From NCBI GenBank assembly GCA_030592605.1, contig JAUVIT010000069.1, positions 1 to 7,437 of the forward strand: a stretch of DNA of 7,437 nucleotides, read 5' to 3'. This document shows, in pieces, positions 1 to 6,469 of the stretch. The translations under genes and the position numbers were made by a program. Below the pieces are notes generated by a model. It ran no database searches. It was not told where the DNA came from and saw only the letters and a program-made list of their open reading frames with translations. Every line of letters starts with the position of its first letter. The first letter of the stretch is position 1. Source of the stretch: Bacteroidota bacterium (lineage in GTDB: Bacteria; Bacteroidota; Bacteroidia; Bacteroidales; GCA-2748055).

Positions 1-206
1 AGCAATACTCCGAATACCATACCCACAACTCTGTACTGGCGCTTCAGGTAAGCCATGGCTCCGTCACGTACGTACTGAGCAATCTCCTTCATCCGGTCGG
101 TTCCCTCTGAATTCTTCATCATATTCTTGAAGAAATACCAGGCAAAAACCAGAGCCACAACTGCAGCCGCAGGGAGCAACCAGAATAATGTGAAAATATT
201 ACTCAT
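1..206 (-). CDS. hppA: Membrane-bound ion-translocating pyrophosphatase, N-terminal fragment
   Basis: Start of a membrane-bound inorganic pyrophosphatase, which couples hydrolysis of cytoplasmic pyrophosphate to pumping of H+ and/or Na+ across the inner membrane. Only the first 68 codons are in the window, with the ATG at 204-206 on the minus strand; the family is usually about 650-800 residues, so most of the gene lies beyond the left edge. Visible are a first membrane helix (about residues 8-26, rich in L, A, V, W and F), then a cytoplasmic stretch with EGTDRMKEIA (34-43), YVRDGAMAYL (45-54) and KRQYRVV (55-61). This GT-(D/E)-RMxEIAxxVxxGAxAYLxxQY signature follows TM1 in bacterial M+-PPases. 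No strong Shine-Dalgarno is seen, which is normal in Bacteroidota. Catalytic DxxxD loops and the K+-dependence and Na+/H+ determinants are outside the window, so ion specificity cannot be called. The family assignment is firm despite the short fragment. Confidence 0.9.
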   Translation of the reverse strand, partial: MSNIFTLFWLLPAAAVVALVFAWYFFKNMMKNSEGTDRMKEIAQYVRDGAMAYLKRQYRVVGMVFGVL

Positions 207-243
207 AACTCTAATCTTTAAGTGTTTAGTTTGAAAGAAAAAG

Positions 244-251
244 CAAAGATA
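244..251 (-). promoter_or_regulatory. Candidate -7 element for hppA
   Basis: On the minus strand these bases read TATCTTTG, an exact match to the Bacteroidota sigma-ABfr -7 consensus TAnnTTTG. It sits 37 bases upstream of the hppA ATG, a reasonable leader length. The -33 element is poor: the nearest T-rich candidate is TTTAAC about 22 bases further upstream. An exact 8-base match with two free positions is expected by chance fairly often in AT-rich spacer DNA, so this is only suggestive. Confidence 0.4.
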
Positions 252-299
252 TGGAAAATGCTTTTAGAATGATGTTAAATTAATTCCATGAGCAATAAA

Positions 300-330
300 T
301 TGACAATGGTCGTAAATGATCTTATATTTA
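300..330 (+). promoter_or_regulatory. Candidate promoter of the T9SS cargo gene pair
   Basis: TTGACA (300-305) is followed after 17 bases by TATATTTA (323-330), which fits the Bacteroidota -7 consensus TAnnTTTG except for the last base. The 20 bases between TTG (300-302) and the TA of the -7 suit the -33/-7 arrangement of this phylum. Transcription would start near 335-338, giving a leader of under 20 bases before the ATG at 354. No ribosome binding site resembling GGAGG lies in that leader. The element is well placed, and only one is needed for the two downstream genes. Confidence 0.5.
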
Positions 331-353
331 TATGTTAAACCAATCGTAATCCT

Positions 354-1100
354 ATGAAGAGATTTCTACATGTTCTGGCCACCCTGATAGCAGGGCTTTT
401 TCTCACCGTACAACTCTCAGCACAATGTACCCCCGATCCGGGCTGTCTGGATACTCTTCAGGCCGGGGAGTACTGTCCGCAGGATTTTCCTCCGCTTCTT
501 TTAAATGTAGCTTATGATGAGGTAATCACTTTTATTCTCGCCCTGGAATTTGAGTATAACGGCACTACCTATACCCTCGATAGCATTGCGGTTGATTCGG
601 TCAGGAATATACCTCCCGGATTGACTTACAGCTCAAGTGCCAACGGGTATGTTCCTGATTCGGCTTATTGTTCCCAACTTTCAGGCACACCGACACAGGC
701 AGGAGAGTTTCCCATTGCCTTCTATTTGGAACCCTTTGTAGATTTAGGATCCGGACCGGTATCGCTGGGACAATTCATGGATGATACTTCGGTGGTTGTT
801 ACTGTATATGATCCAACGGGGATAGAACCTCAGCAGGCGGATCAGTTCCAGATACTCCCCATCGTACCCAATCCGTTTTCAGAAATTACCCGAATAAGCT
901 TTTATACTCCTTACCAGGATCGTGTGTCGCTTCAGGTATATAATATACTGGGTAAAATGATGTACGAGGAAACGCAGAATGCTACCTCCGGTGAACAGGA
1001 GTTCGTATTTAATGGAAGTGAGCTTCTCCCCGGGACTTACTTCTATAGAGTTATCAATAGCAGCAAACTATTTACCGGTAAATTCATCAAATCAAAATAA
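354..1100 (+). CDS. Secreted protein with T9SS type A C-terminal sorting domain (paralogue 1)
   Basis: Exported protein of unknown function, 248 residues. Residues 1-24 form a signal peptide: basic MKR, a hydrophobic core (about 5-19), and a probable signal peptidase I cut after LSA, leaving Q24 or C25 near the mature N-terminus. The middle (25-155) carries four cysteines (25, 31, 41, 106), a YDEV block (54-57), PPGL (87-90) and LSGTPTQAGEF (109-119); the last resembles the end of putative Ig-like (He_PIG-type) beta-sandwich repeats. Residues about 165-248 form a T9SS type A sorting domain: VPNPFS (171-176), a strand with VYNILG (195-200), GTYFYRV (227-233) and the basic terminal TGKFIKSK (241-248). 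Such domains target proteins through the T9SS outer-membrane translocon, after which the domain is normally removed and cargo is released or attached to A-LPS. No catalytic motif is evident; a surface or adhesive role is a guess. Its paralogue follows after 8 bases, presumably in one transcript. Confidence 0.85.
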   Translation: MKRFLHVLATLIAGLFLTVQLSAQCTPDPGCLDTLQAGEYCPQDFPPLLLNVAYDEVITFILALEFEYNGTTYTLDSIAVDSVRNIPPGLTYSSSANGYVPDSAYCSQLSGTPTQAGEFPIAFYLEPFVDLGSGPVSLGQFMDDTSVVVTVYDPTGIEPQQADQFQILPIVPNPFSEITRISFYTPYQDRVSLQVYNILGKMMYEETQNATSGEQEFVFNGSELLPGTYFYRVINSSKLFTGKFIKSK

Positions 1101-1108
1101 ATTAGTGA

Positions 1109-1870
1109 ATGAAACAGCCTTTTCGGTTTAAGCATAGAGCCAGGCTTCTTATCATTTTGGTACTTGCCATATTTTCAGGAATGAGGCTCTCGGCCCAGTG
1201 TGAACCCGATACTGTGAACTGTAAAGACACTGAGAATCCGGGAGAATTCTGTCCGCTTATACTTCCCAAAGCCGGCCTGGATGCTCTCTATGATGAAGTG
1301 GTAACGATAATTGCCCCAGGGACTTATGAGTTTTTCAACAACGAATTGACAATTTTTTATATTGAAATCGACTCTGTAAAAAACCTTCCCCCCGGAATTG
1401 ATTATTTCCCCAATGCTGATATATTTTACCCCGATACGGCCTATTGCATTCAACTTACAGGAACTCCCACCCAGACTGGTGTATTTGCATTATCCATTTT
1501 CATTACTGCCACTGTTGATTTCGGCGGTCCGCTTGAAGCACAGGTTGTGGATGATAGCTCTGTGGTTATTACAGTGGTAGAAGCTTTGGGAATAGATCCA
1601 CCCCGGGATTCAGAATTCAGGGTCTTTCAGAATGTTCCAAATCCATTTTCGTTTAGGACCAGCCTGTCTTATTATACTCCAAATCAGGAAAGGATTGAGT
1701 TAAGCATATACAACATTCTTGGTATCCTGGTACATCAGGAATCGGAAATAGCTGCTCCGGGTAAGCACAACTTTAGCTTCGATGGTAGTGACTTGCAAGC
1801 CGGCACCTATCTCTACAGGGTCGAGACTAATGAAGATTACTTCACGGGAAAGTTTATGAAATCCAGATAG
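1109..1870 (+). CDS. Secreted protein with T9SS type A C-terminal sorting domain (paralogue 2)
   Basis: Exported protein of unknown function, 253 residues, clearly a duplicate of the preceding gene. The signal peptide has a longer basic start (MKQPFRFKHRAR) than its twin, a hydrophobic core at about 13-22, and the same LSAQC end (28-31). The shared middle region keeps all four cysteines (31, 38, 48, 113), YDEV (61-64), NLPPGI (92-97) and LTGTPTQTGVF (116-126), suggesting two conserved disulfides and the same Ig-like fold. The sorting domain (about 170-253) has VPNPFS (176-181), IYNILG (200-205), GTYLYRV (232-238) and terminal TGKFMKSR (246-253). By hand alignment, roughly 41 of 85 positions of this domain match paralogue 1, with weaker similarity in the middle. 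The ATG lies 8 bases after the upstream stop with no separate promoter visible, so co-transcription is likely. It ends 12 bases from the stop codon of the opposing receptor gene. Confidence 0.85.
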   Translation: MKQPFRFKHRARLLIILVLAIFSGMRLSAQCEPDTVNCKDTENPGEFCPLILPKAGLDALYDEVVTIIAPGTYEFFNNELTIFYIEIDSVKNLPPGIDYFPNADIFYPDTAYCIQLTGTPTQTGVFALSIFITATVDFGGPLEAQVVDDSSVVITVVEALGIDPPRDSEFRVFQNVPNPFSFRTSLSYYTPNQERIELSIYNILGILVHQESEIAAPGKHNFSFDGSDLQAGTYLYRVETNEDYFTGKFMKSR

Positions 1871-1882
1871 CTTCTCTGCGAA

Positions 1883-4168
1883 TCAAAGGTCAAGGTGCAA
1901 CTGCAGGGTAATGTTGCGTGGTGCACCAATATCGCCTGGCCGTCCCAGGTACTCCACATTAAAGGCATTCCTGAGTATGGCTGTAATCCTGATCATGCCA
2001 GTGATATTCCACCCCAATCTTAAATCCAGCAATGAATAAGCCGGCTCATTCTCTTCCCAGTAATCAGGGAATCCGGGCAGGAGCATATTCCCTACCAGAG
2101 GATCAAGAAAAACCTCATCTATATTGATCATCCTTGAATAATACTGAAAATTTGCACCTGCAAAAATTTTCCAAACACCTGCCTCCAGATCCAGCTTAAG
2201 CAAATGCCGGCGCCTGTACTTCAGAATTTGTCCATCCTCCGCCACAATTTCGGCAGAATCCAGAAGAGAAGGGTCCACAGGATTCATATAGGTATAGCCT
2301 CCGGAAAACCGTAGCTCAACAGGTCCGGCCGGTCCAGTTAATGAGAGCTGGCTATCAAACCCACTGATCCTTGCTGAACCAATGTTCTGCGCCTTGAATC
2401 CCACATCATCAAAGGTGGGAATATCATCCGGATTGGGCGGATAAACACCAAAGGTAAACTCAATCATATTGTGATATTCCGTCCAGAAAAGCGCCATATC
2501 GGTATATCCAGACCAATTCCCGAAAGCCAGGCCCTGTTTTACTCCCAGCTCGGCCGACCAGCCCTGTTCCGGGTCCAGCTCGGGATTTGGAAAGATTTTC
2601 AACCCACCGATATTAGTGTCCGTAAACTTTTCAGCTACGGAAGGGAATCGATATCCCTGCCCCAGGGAGCCCCTAAGAAAAGTATTCTTCCCGACCTGGT
2701 AATTCAGGCCCACTCTTAGCACAGGCAGAGAATAGAAGAAATCGCCATCCAGGGTATTGATCTCCCACCGAACACCCGAGGAGAGATGCAGCCTGTTGAA
2801 TACTTTTGCATCCACTTGCGAGTAAACAGCAGTATTTGATCCTGCATGATCATTATAAAGATTGGCGATCACCTTATTCTTTGAGAAGGAGAGACCACTG
2901 GTCCACTGGGTTTGCGAACGGAATCTTTTCAAATAGCGGTACTCGGCATACCAGAGCTTTGAAGCGTTGTTCCTGTCGGTATTTACTGTGGAGTTATCCA
3001 CACTGTATAACCTGGTTTTTAAAGAGTGATTGTTCCCTCCCCTGGTGGAATATTCTACATAGGGATCGATGTTGTACCTGTTACCAGTCAAGGGCGTCAG
3101 GGAAGCTGGAGGCTGCTGGTATGCTCCTGAGTCTGCATCCTGCCAGAGCAAAAAATCTGACTGGTCCACATACATAGCACTGACAGCCAGTCCAGCGCTT
3201 AATCCCTGGATCTTCTTTGACCGGTACCTGAGCCCCACATTCCCCCTGATCCTGTTTTGGTAATCACCTTCCCGGTATCCTTCATCCTTGAAATAGTTTC
3301 CTCCCAGGGAAAGATCCAGATTCCCAATCTTTCGAAGGTGACTGAATGATCCGCCGGCAAACAATGGCTGACGGTCCCACCATATCAGCTCTTTACGCGC
3401 CGGATTCATAAAGGCCCCTCCAAATAGAGTCACTTCTGTGGCAGGCTCATTGCCCGGGAAGCGTGTGCGGAGGTTAATCACCCCATTCAGGGCCGAGGAA
3501 CCGTACAATACTGAGGATGCCCCTTTGATCACCTCCACCTGATTGATGTTCTCCACCGGTAAAAAGTTCCATTTGACATCTCCTGCATCTGCTGAAAGCA
3601 TTGGCATATCATCCACCAGCATTAGCACCCTGCTCCCGGCTCCATAACTAAAACCGCTTCCTCCCCTGATACTGGGCTGTCCATCCAGGATACTGATGCC
3701 GGGAGTCTTCTCCAGGATCATGTCAAGCGATACAATATTTTGATTGACCAAAGCATGAGGCTTAATCACCTCCATGGAGACAGTGACCTCAGACAATTTC
3801 TGCTCATATTTCCCGGCACTTACCACCACTTCCTCAAGCATTTTGCTGCTTGTCTTCATCTCTATCTCCAGCCGAAGGGTTTCACCTTCACTTATGGTAA
3901 TCTCCTTTTGTTGTTCCAAATACCCCAGGTAGGAAAACACGAGTGTATGCTGACCTTCATCAAGTTTAAGTGAGAAGGCCCCGTTAAGGTCGGTAGCTGT
4001 ACCTATCCTCTTTTCGACACTTACATTGACAGCTATCAAAGGCTCTTTAGAACCGGCATCTATAATTGTGCCGGAAACAGAACCTGAGGCCTGAGCAGAA
4101 ACCAGTTGTCCCGGATTAAGCAGGCCTAGCGCCCAGATGCAGATAATAAGTATGCTGCGCAAATGCAA
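1883..4168 (-). CDS. TonB-dependent outer-membrane receptor with carboxypeptidase-regulatory-like domain
   Basis: Outer-membrane active transporter, 761 residues, energised by TonB-ExbBD; substrate unknown (siderophore, cobalamin or similar by size). Order: signal peptide (1-26, ending LVSAQ); carboxypeptidase-D regulatory-like beta-sandwich (about 30-105, with SGTIIDAGSKEPL and GTATDLNGAFSL), typical of Bacteroidota receptors; TonB-box-like MLEEVVVSAG (110-119); plug domain (about 124-236) with PSIRGG (165-170), RVLMLVDDMPM (180-190) and VEVIKGASSVLYGSSALNGV (211-230); then a beta-barrel to the C-terminus with GYRFPSVAEKF and a terminal NAFNVEYLGRPG/GAPR block. The last residue is Leu, not the usual Phe/Trp. 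It lacks the length (about 1000) and SusD partner of SusC-type glycan importers. No in-frame ATG exists near the signal peptide: an in-frame TAA lies six codons before TTG at 4168, and the first internal Met is residue 104. Initiation at TTG 4168 or TTG 4162 (residue 3) is therefore inferred. No partner transport genes are adjacent. Confidence 0.9.
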   Translation of the reverse strand: MHLRSILIICIWALGLLNPGQLVSAQASGSVSGTIIDAGSKEPLIAVNVSVEKRIGTATDLNGAFSLKLDEGQHTLVFSYLGYLEQQKEITISEGETLRLEIEMKTSSKMLEEVVVSAGKYEQKLSEVTVSMEVIKPHALVNQNIVSLDMILEKTPGISILDGQPSIRGGSGFSYGAGSRVLMLVDDMPMLSADAGDVKWNFLPVENINQVEVIKGASSVLYGSSALNGVINLRTRFPGNEPATEVTLFGGAFMNPARKELIWWDRQPLFAGGSFSHLRKIGNLDLSLGGNYFKDEGYREGDYQNRIRGNVGLRYRSKKIQGLSAGLAVSAMYVDQSDFLLWQDADSGAYQQPPASLTPLTGNRYNIDPYVEYSTRGGNNHSLKTRLYSVDNSTVNTDRNNASKLWYAEYRYLKRFRSQTQWTSGLSFSKNKVIANLYNDHAGSNTAVYSQVDAKVFNRLHLSSGVRWEINTLDGDFFYSLPVLRVGLNYQVGKNTFLRGSLGQGYRFPSVAEKFTDTNIGGLKIFPNPELDPEQGWSAELGVKQGLAFGNWSGYTDMALFWTEYHNMIEFTFGVYPPNPDDIPTFDDVGFKAQNIGSARISGFDSQLSLTGPAGPVELRFSGGYTYMNPVDPSLLDSAEIVAEDGQILKYRRRHLLKLDLEAGVWKIFAGANFQYYSRMINIDEVFLDPLVGNMLLPGFPDYWEENEPAYSLLDLRLGWNITGMIRITAILRNAFNVEYLGRPGDIGAPRNITLQLHLDL

Positions 4169-4232
4169 AATTCGATCAAATTGTTATATTTACCTGACTA
4201 ATTTACCCTATTTTAACTAAACTACGACCATT
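4169..4232. promoter_or_regulatory. Divergent spacer between receptor and lipid-operon genes
   Basis: These 64 bases must contain the 5' control signals of both divergent genes. On the plus strand TATATTTA at 4185-4192 is identical to the -7 candidate at 323-330 and lies 40 bases before the ATG at 4233, but no TTG is placed about 20 bases upstream of it. On the minus strand the best -7-like string is TAGTTTAG (4217-4224), a one-mismatch match with its -33 region falling at the start of the neighbouring gene. No inverted repeat that would mark a Fur-like or other operator was found. Promoters are expected here; their exact positions are uncertain. Confidence 0.35.
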
Positions 4233-5762
4233 ATGCTGCTACATCAACAATTTGTCAGGAATGCCAAGAGGCTCAGTAAGAAAATGGCCATTAAGGATAA
4301 GACCACCAAGAGCAATGTAACCTACGGTAGGGCTCTGATTGGGGCATTGATCCTTGCTAAGAAATTCGATAAATACGATAAGGGATACATTGGAATTATG
4401 ATTCCCACATCGGCCGGATGTGCACTTGCCACAGTGGGAGCACTGATGAGCGGACGTGTTCCGGTGATGATCAACTACTCCACCGGTGCGGAGCAGAATG
4501 CCTTATATGCACAGGAAAAATGCAACTTTAAGACCATCATCGCCTCGAAGGCCCTGCTAGATAAAATTGAATGTCCGGTCATGGATGGAATGGTCATGAT
4601 CGAAGATATCATGAAAGGAGTCTCCACAGGAGACAAGCTGAAAGCAGCGTTGAGAACCAAGCTTCCTACCGGAATGCTCCTCAACAGCATTCACAAGGGA
4701 GACGAAAACGACAATGCCGCCATCCTTTTTACCAGTGGTAGTGAGAAGGATCCCAAGGTGGTTCAGCTAACCCACAAGAACCTGGCTTCCAACATTCGTG
4801 ATTTTTCAGAACATGTGCATATTACAGAAGATGACATCCTGCTGGCCAACCTGGTCTTCTTCCACATTTTCGGTCTGACGGTCAACCTGTGGGTATCCTT
4901 TGTGAAAGGGATGACCATGGTTACCTATTCCAATCCTACCGATTTCCAGACCATCAGTAATATCGCCCGTGAGGAAGCACCAACCATCATGGTAGGTACT
5001 CCCAGTTTCTTCTGGGGATACCTGCAGAAATCTGAACCGGGTGACTATAAAAGCCTGCGCATTATGGTTGCCGGGGCCGACAAATGTCCAGATGCCCTGC
5101 GCGACGGCTATAAAAAGAAACATGGGGTCACATTGCTGGAGGGTTATGGAGCCACCGAAACATCTCCGGTAATATCAGTAAACTCCCTTGAATTTAACAG
5201 GCCCGGTAGTACCGGAAAGTTGATTCCAAATGTCAGCGTAAAAATTGAGCACCTTGAAACCGGTGTAGAGTGCAAAACTGGTGAAGTAGGCAAAATCCTG
5301 GTCAAAGGTGACCTGATCATGAAAGGGTACCTGGGAGCCCCGGAACTGACCGATGAGAGCATTGTGGACGGGTGGTACAACACAGGCGACATGGGATACC
5401 TGGATGAGGACGGCTACCTGTGGCATTCGGGCCGTTTCAAGCGCTTTGTAAAAATTGGCGGCGAGATGGTATCACTGGTAAGGGTGGAAAATGTGATGGA
5501 ACAGCACCTGCCCGAAGGTGTCAAATGCTGCATCGTGGAGATCCCCGATGAAGTCAAAGGGGCCACCATAGTAGCCGCTGTAACCAAAGAGATCAACAAG
5601 GTGGCCATCCTTCGTAAAATGGGCCAGGAGCTTCCCAATATAGCCCTCCCCCGTCAGTTCTTTGTCATTGCGGAACTGCCCATGATGGGTACCGGGAAGA
5701 TCGATTTCCGCTCTGTGACTAATCTGGTAAATGAAATGGCTGATAATCCTGATGCCAATTAG
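4233..5762 (+). CDS. AMP-forming acyl-ACP/acyl-CoA synthetase, Aas synthetase-domain type
   Basis: ANL-superfamily ligase, 509 residues, predicted to activate a carboxylic acid (probably a fatty acid) as acyl-AMP and transfer it to the phosphopantetheine thiol of ACP or CoA. Motifs in order: P-loop FTSGSEKDPK (166-175), FFHIFGLTV (209-217), VAGADKCPDAL (279-289), adenine-binding YGATET (305-310), ATP/ribose-binding WYNTGD (381-386), hinge region GRFKRFVKIGGEMVS (400-414), and C-terminal catalytic lysine K489 in GTGKIDF. The TSGSE, FGLTV, VAGA-K and KI-GEMVS strings match the synthetase half of E. coli Aas rather than FadD. The PlsC-like acyltransferase half of Aas is absent, so this is a stand-alone synthetase. 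Position 176 is Val where the consensus PKG has Gly. The ATG at 4233 precedes conserved N-terminal sequence, with no clear Shine-Dalgarno. It overlaps the next gene and heads a three-gene operon. Acyl-ACP versus acyl-CoA product cannot be settled from sequence. Confidence 0.85.
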   Translation: MLLHQQFVRNAKRLSKKMAIKDKTTKSNVTYGRALIGALILAKKFDKYDKGYIGIMIPTSAGCALATVGALMSGRVPVMINYSTGAEQNALYAQEKCNFKTIIASKALLDKIECPVMDGMVMIEDIMKGVSTGDKLKAALRTKLPTGMLLNSIHKGDENDNAAILFTSGSEKDPKVVQLTHKNLASNIRDFSEHVHITEDDILLANLVFFHIFGLTVNLWVSFVKGMTMVTYSNPTDFQTISNIAREEAPTIMVGTPSFFWGYLQKSEPGDYKSLRIMVAGADKCPDALRDGYKKKHGVTLLEGYGATETSPVISVNSLEFNRPGSTGKLIPNVSVKIEHLETGVECKTGEVGKILVKGDLIMKGYLGAPELTDESIVDGWYNTGDMGYLDEDGYLWHSGRFKRFVKIGGEMVSLVRVENVMEQHLPEGVKCCIVEIPDEVKGATIVAAVTKEINKVAILRKMGQELPNIALPRQFFVIAELPMMGTGKIDFRSVTNLVNEMADNPDAN

Positions 5763-6468
5763 TCCCGAAAATCTTCGGTTCAGTATTGCTGTTTTATGGT
5801 GCGTTGTGGGATTTGGAGGCTACTATTTTCTCTCGCAAAATAAGACCTGCAGAGGTAAGTTTGGTGGCATGTGCAAAATTCTGGACGGGCAAGGAAACCA
5901 TGTTCTACTTCAACGGATATTGGGATTTCTGTTCCTGGGAGTAATTTCGGTCCTGATCATTCTTTTCCTGCCCGACCGTAGCTTGAAAGAATACGGACTG
6001 TCTTTCACTTTCCACTCAGCTCCCCCTGCCTGGTTCTGGCTACTAATCCCTCTGATCCTGATCATGGGCTATTTTGCTGCCCGGAAACCTGGAAACCTTG
6101 AAAATTATCCACAAATCAGGGCCTTAAGGTGGACGCCTGGGATGCTTGTCATAAGTGGTGTAAGCTGGGTCCTGTTCCTCGTGGGATATGAATTTCTGTT
6201 CCGGGGACTTGTGTTGCATGCCTCTCTGGATGTAATGGATCCAGGGCCCGCCATCGCTTTGAACTGTGCCCTCTATGCCTTTGCCCATTTCTATAAAGGT
6301 CCGGGTGAAACCCTTGGGGCCATCCCGGTTGGTATCATACTCTGTTATATGACCCTGATCACAGGAAATATCTGGGGTGCCGTGATTTTACACTCAATAA
6401 TGGCACTTAGCAATGAATGGTTCTCTTTGAGAGCCCATCCAGAGATGCTTATTAAAAAAGTCCGCTAA
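5731..6468 (+). CDS. CPBP-family integral membrane protein (CAAX protease/Abi-like)
   Basis: Polytopic inner-membrane protein, 245 residues, of the CPBP family (Rce1-like intramembrane glutamic proteases; bacterial members process or protect against peptides, or have unknown roles). Likely membrane helices lie near 17-35, 62-80, 100-116, 136-153, 172-187, 195-212 and 214-229. Family motifs: motif 1 YEFLFRG (153-159), motif 2 YAFAH (182-186), motif 3 starting at H221 (HSIMALSNEW). Motif 1 keeps E154 and R158 but has Tyr where EExxxR has its first Glu, and motif 3 lacks the Asn of HxxxN, so proteolysis is not assured. An N-terminal loop contains C40 and C48. The start is ambiguous: ATG at 5731 overlaps the upstream gene by 32 bases, while ATG at 5752 (238 residues, starting MPISPENL) overlaps by only 11 and loses no motif. 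It is translationally coupled on both sides; the next ATG comes one base after its stop. Substrate is unknown. Confidence 0.75.
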   Translation: MKWLIILMPISPENLRFSIAVLWCVVGFGGYYFLSQNKTCRGKFGGMCKILDGQGNHVLLQRILGFLFLGVISVLIILFLPDRSLKEYGLSFTFHSAPPAWFWLLIPLILIMGYFAARKPGNLENYPQIRALRWTPGMLVISGVSWVLFLVGYEFLFRGLVLHASLDVMDPGPAIALNCALYAFAHFYKGPGETLGAIPVGIILCYMTLITGNIWGAVILHSIMALSNEWFSLRAHPEMLIKKVR

Positions 6469-6469
6469 A

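Noticed and set aside
414..428. Possible lipoprotein lipobox at LSAQC in the first T9SS cargo protein (also in its paralogue)
   Set aside because: Gln directly before the Cys does not fit a lipobox, which needs Gly, Ala or Ser there. Signal peptidase I cleavage after Ala is the better reading, and T9SS cargo is normally not lipidated.
1175..1453. Minus-strand open frame of 92 codons inside the second T9SS cargo gene
   Set aside because: It lies wholly antisense to a gene with a clear signal peptide and sorting domain, and its translation shows no recognisable motif.
1892..1925. Partial inverted repeat (GCAAC...GTTGC) near the convergent gene ends, considered as a terminator
   Set aside because: Only about 5 pairs with an 11-base or longer loop, no U-run, and the bases encode the conserved C-terminal strand of the receptor.
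2806..3177. Plus-strand open frame of 123 codons inside the receptor gene
   Set aside because: Antisense to a well-conserved TonB-dependent barrel; the translation is rich in W, C, R and H without domain features, as expected for a shadow frame.
1883..4168. SusC-type glycan importer
   Set aside because: The protein is 761 residues rather than about 1000, and no SusD-like lipoprotein gene is adjacent.
4806..5123. Minus-strand open frame of 105 codons inside the acyl synthetase gene
   Set aside because: Antisense to conserved ligase motifs; no signal or domain of its own.
4233..5762. Full-length bifunctional Aas (acyltransferase plus synthetase)
   Set aside because: Only 509 residues, with no HxxxxD acyltransferase motif or transporter-like region; just the synthetase part is present.
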